From Lactobacillus delbrueckii (GTDB taxonomy: Bacteria; Bacillota; Bacilli; Lactobacillales; Lactobacillaceae), in the NCBI GenBank assembly GCA_004556255.1, contig SFHY01000043.1, forward strand, positions 1-8,945: 8,945 nucleotides of DNA, given 5' to 3'. A program made the translations under genes and the position numbers. Shown one piece after another: positions 7,366 through 8,945 of this stretch; the first letter of the stretch is position 1; each line of letters starts with the position of its first letter. The notes under the pieces were generated by a model. It was given only the letters and a program-made list of their open reading frames with translations, ran no database searches and was not told where the DNA came from.

Positions 7366-8796
7366 ATGGCATTTGAAAATTTAAGCGAACGTTTGCAGAA
7401 GGCCCTGCGCAACCTGACCGGGAAGGGGAAGATCTCTGAAGAAGATATCAACGCTGCCTCCCGGGAAATCCGCCTGGCCCTGCTTGAAGCCGACGTTAAC
7501 TTCAAGGTGGTCAAGGACTTTATCAAGACCATCAAGAAGCGGGCCCTGGGCCAGGAAGTGCAGGAATCACTGACTCCAGGCCAGCAGGTCATCAAGATCG
7601 TCAACGAAGAACTGACCAAGATGATGGGGGAAGAAGCGGTCGGCTTAACCAAGTCCCCGCATATTCCAACTGTTATCATGATGGTCGGTCTGCAAGGTAC
7701 TGGTAAGACCACTACGGTCGGCAAACTGGCCTACCGCTTGATGAAGGAAGAAAAAGCCCGCCCGTTTTTGATCGCCGGCGACATCTACCGGCCAGCGGCC
7801 ATTGACCAGCTCAAGCAAATCGGGGCCGACTTGAATGTTCCGGTTTTCAGCGAGCCGGATGAAAAGAACGTGGCCAAGATCGTGGAAGACGGTCTGGCCG
7901 AAGCAGCCGTCCACAGAAACGACTACGTGATCATCGACACGGCCGGCCGGCTGGAAATCGATGAACCTTTGATGAAGGAACTGGAAGAAATCAAGGCGGT
8001 CAGCCACCCGGACAACATCCTCTTGGTAGTTGACGCCATGACTGGGCAAGCCGCGGCCGACGTGGCCAAGACCTTCAACGAGCGTCTGGACGTGACTGGG
8101 GTTATCTTGACCAAGCTAGACGGTGACACCCGGGGCGGGGCCGCCTTATCTATCAGAGCCATCACCGGCAAGCCAATCCTCTTCACTGGGCAAGGGGAAA
8201 AGCTGACCGACCTGGAAGTCTTCCACCCGGACCGGATGGCTTCCAGAATCCTGGGCATGGGGGATATGCTGACCTTGATCGAAAAGGCCCAGCAGGACTA
8301 CGATGCCAAGCAGGCGGAAAAAGTCGCCCAGAAGATGCGGGAAAACACTTTTGACTTCAACGACTTTATCGACCAGCTGGAACAGGTGCAAAAGATGGGG
8401 CCGCTGGATGAAATCATGAAGATGATTCCCGGTATGGCCAATAACCCGCAATTGAAGAACTTCTCGATCGATGAGAAGCAGATCGCCCACACCAAGGCCA
8501 TCGTCTACTCCATGACGCCAGCCGAAAGAGAAGACGAAAGCCTGCTTAACCCGAGCCGGCGCCGGCGGATCGCGGCCGGGTCAGGCGTGCCGATTGTGGA
8601 AGTCAACCGGATGATCAAAGAGTTTAAGACGGCCAAGGACATGATGTCTAAGGTGACCAAAGGCAACTTCAAGGACCTGGAGAAACTGCCCGGCATGAAC
8701 AGCCCGATGGCCAAGATGGCCATGCGGCGGATGGGGAAGAGCTTCAAGAAGAAGAAGGCCAAGAAAATGAAGAAGGTCAAGCGCTTCCACTCATAA
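7366..8796 (+). CDS. ffh: Signal recognition particle protein Ffh (SRP54)
   Basis: Ffh is the GTPase of the signal recognition particle. It binds 4.5S/6S SRP RNA and hydrophobic signal sequences emerging from ribosomes, then docks on FtsY at the membrane. The 476 residues show an N domain (about 1-95, with the ALLEADVNF motif near 38-46), a G domain with G1 GLQGTGKTTT (108-117), GDIYRPAA (138-145), G3 DTAGR (191-195), G4 TKLDGDTRGG (249-258) and GQGEKLTDLEVF before the linker near GMGD (297-300), then the methionine-rich M domain from about 301. The M domain contains QKMGPLDEIMKMIPGMAN (finger loop region) and the RNA-binding SRRRRIAAGSG (397-407). The protein ends in a very lysine-rich tail (about 453-476), and its length is somewhat above the roughly 450 residues of E. 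coli and B. subtilis Ffh. It lies one base after ylxM and before a strong terminator. The SRP RNA gene is not in this window. Confidence 0.98.
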   Translation: MAFENLSERLQKALRNLTGKGKISEEDINAASREIRLALLEADVNFKVVKDFIKTIKKRALGQEVQESLTPGQQVIKIVNEELTKMMGEEAVGLTKSPHIPTVIMMVGLQGTGKTTTVGKLAYRLMKEEKARPFLIAGDIYRPAAIDQLKQIGADLNVPVFSEPDEKNVAKIVEDGLAEAAVHRNDYVIIDTAGRLEIDEPLMKELEEIKAVSHPDNILLVVDAMTGQAAADVAKTFNERLDVTGVILTKLDGDTRGGAALSIRAITGKPILFTGQGEKLTDLEVFHPDRMASRILGMGDMLTLIEKAQQDYDAKQAEKVAQKMRENTFDFNDFIDQLEQVQKMGPLDEIMKMIPGMANNPQLKNFSIDEKQIAHTKAIVYSMTPAEREDESLLNPSRRRRIAAGSGVPIVEVNRMIKEFKTAKDMMSKVTKGNFKDLEKLPGMNSPMAKMAMRRMGKSFKKKKAKKMKKVKRFHS

Positions 8797-8805
8797 TTCT
8801 TAAAA

Positions 8806-8849
8806 AAAGAGCAGGCTGTTAAGTAAAAATACTTTACAGGCTGCTTTTT
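8806..8849 (+). terminator. Rho-independent terminator after ffh
   Basis: A long hairpin. AGCAG (8810-8814) pairs with CTGCT (8841-8845), CTGT (8816-8819) with ACAG (8836-8839), and AAGTA (8821-8825) with TACTT (8830-8834), around an AAAA loop, with G/G (8815/8840) and T/T (8820/8835) mismatches. AAA on the left continues against the T-run ending at 8849. The A-run on the left arm could also make it work on the other strand. Confidence 0.85.
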
Positions 8850-8861
8850 GGGTGTTATAGT
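8833..8861 (+). promoter_or_regulatory. Promoter of rpsP, -35 inside the ffh terminator
   Basis: The -35 is TTTACA (8833-8838, 5 of 6 consensus bases). After a 17-base spacer comes -10 TATAGT (8856-8861), preceded by TG at 8853-8854 to give an extended -10. The expected start of transcription is near 8868. An alternative, weaker -10 is TATAAC at 8861-8866. This promoter would serve rpsP and whatever follows it. Confidence 0.8.
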
Positions 8862-8877
8862 ATAACTATTGAAATTT

Positions 8878-8883
8878 AGGAGG
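8878..8883 (+). promoter_or_regulatory. Ribosome binding site for rpsP
   Basis: A perfect AGGAGG lies 8 bases before the ATG at 8892, as expected for a highly expressed ribosomal protein gene. Confidence 0.9.
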
Positions 8884-8891
8884 ACTAATTA

Positions 8892-8945
8892 ATGTCAGTT
8901 AAGATTCGTATGCGCCGTATGGGTGCCAAGAGAAAGCCATTTTAC
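8892..8945 (+). CDS. rpsP: 30S ribosomal protein S16, 5' part only
   Basis: Only the first 18 codons are present: MSVKIRMRRMGAKRKPFY. This is the characteristic basic N-terminus of small-subunit protein S16, which binds 16S rRNA during 30S assembly. The gene runs off the end of the window. In Firmicutes it normally follows ffh and precedes rimM and trmD, which matches its place here. It has its own promoter and ribosome binding site, separated from ffh by a terminator. Confidence 0.95.
   Translation, partial: MSVKIRMRRMGAKRKPFY

Noticed and set aside
1..8945. Undescribed defence, toxin-antitoxin, phage or CRISPR system
   Set aside because: Every long frame on the + strand is a recognisable housekeeping or peptidase gene, gaps are under 100 bases, and there are no direct-repeat arrays or mobile-element genes.

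Overview
The window is a compact, almost gap-free stretch of low-GC-phylum (Firmicutes) chromosome. Gene order and protein sequences point to a lactic acid bacterium, most likely Lactobacillus delbrueckii or a close relative. The reasons are the rnc-smc-ftsY / ylxM-ffh-rpsP order, a PepD-type C69 dipeptidase typical of lactobacilli, and codon use with GC-rich third positions (high for a Lactobacillus, as expected for the delbrueckii group). The species call rests on memory of these families, not on a search. All genes lie on the + strand.

Layout: bases 1-696 hold the end of rnc (RNase III, true start probably just outside the window). It overlaps by one base the GTG start of smc (696-4256, chromosome condensation ATPase), which is followed after 2 bases by the GTG start of ftsY (4259-5503, SRP receptor GTPase with a long acidic, repeat-containing N-terminus). 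These three genes look translationally coupled and form one operon. After an AT-rich 45-base gap with no visible terminator comes pepD (5549-6970), closed by a hairpin terminator at 6969-6996. A second unit starts at once: an extended -10 promoter touching that terminator, then ylxM (7023-7364) and ffh (7366-8796), one base apart. A second strong hairpin (8806-8849) follows ffh, and its 3' arm contains the -35 of a good promoter for rpsP (from 8892, cut by the window end).

Functionally the core is the signal recognition particle pathway. Ffh binds signal sequences and SRP RNA, FtsY receives the complex at the membrane, and YlxM is the small HTH protein habitually linked to ffh. RNase III, SMC and ribosomal protein S16 are the customary chromosomal neighbours. 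The dipeptidase between ftsY and ylxM is the one gene that does not belong to this housekeeping theme. I found no mobile element, CRISPR array, RNA gene or undescribed multi-gene system. The points worth a second look are mostly regulatory: two places where a promoter is built into or against the preceding terminator, the pepD insertion, and the ftsY acidic repeat tract.
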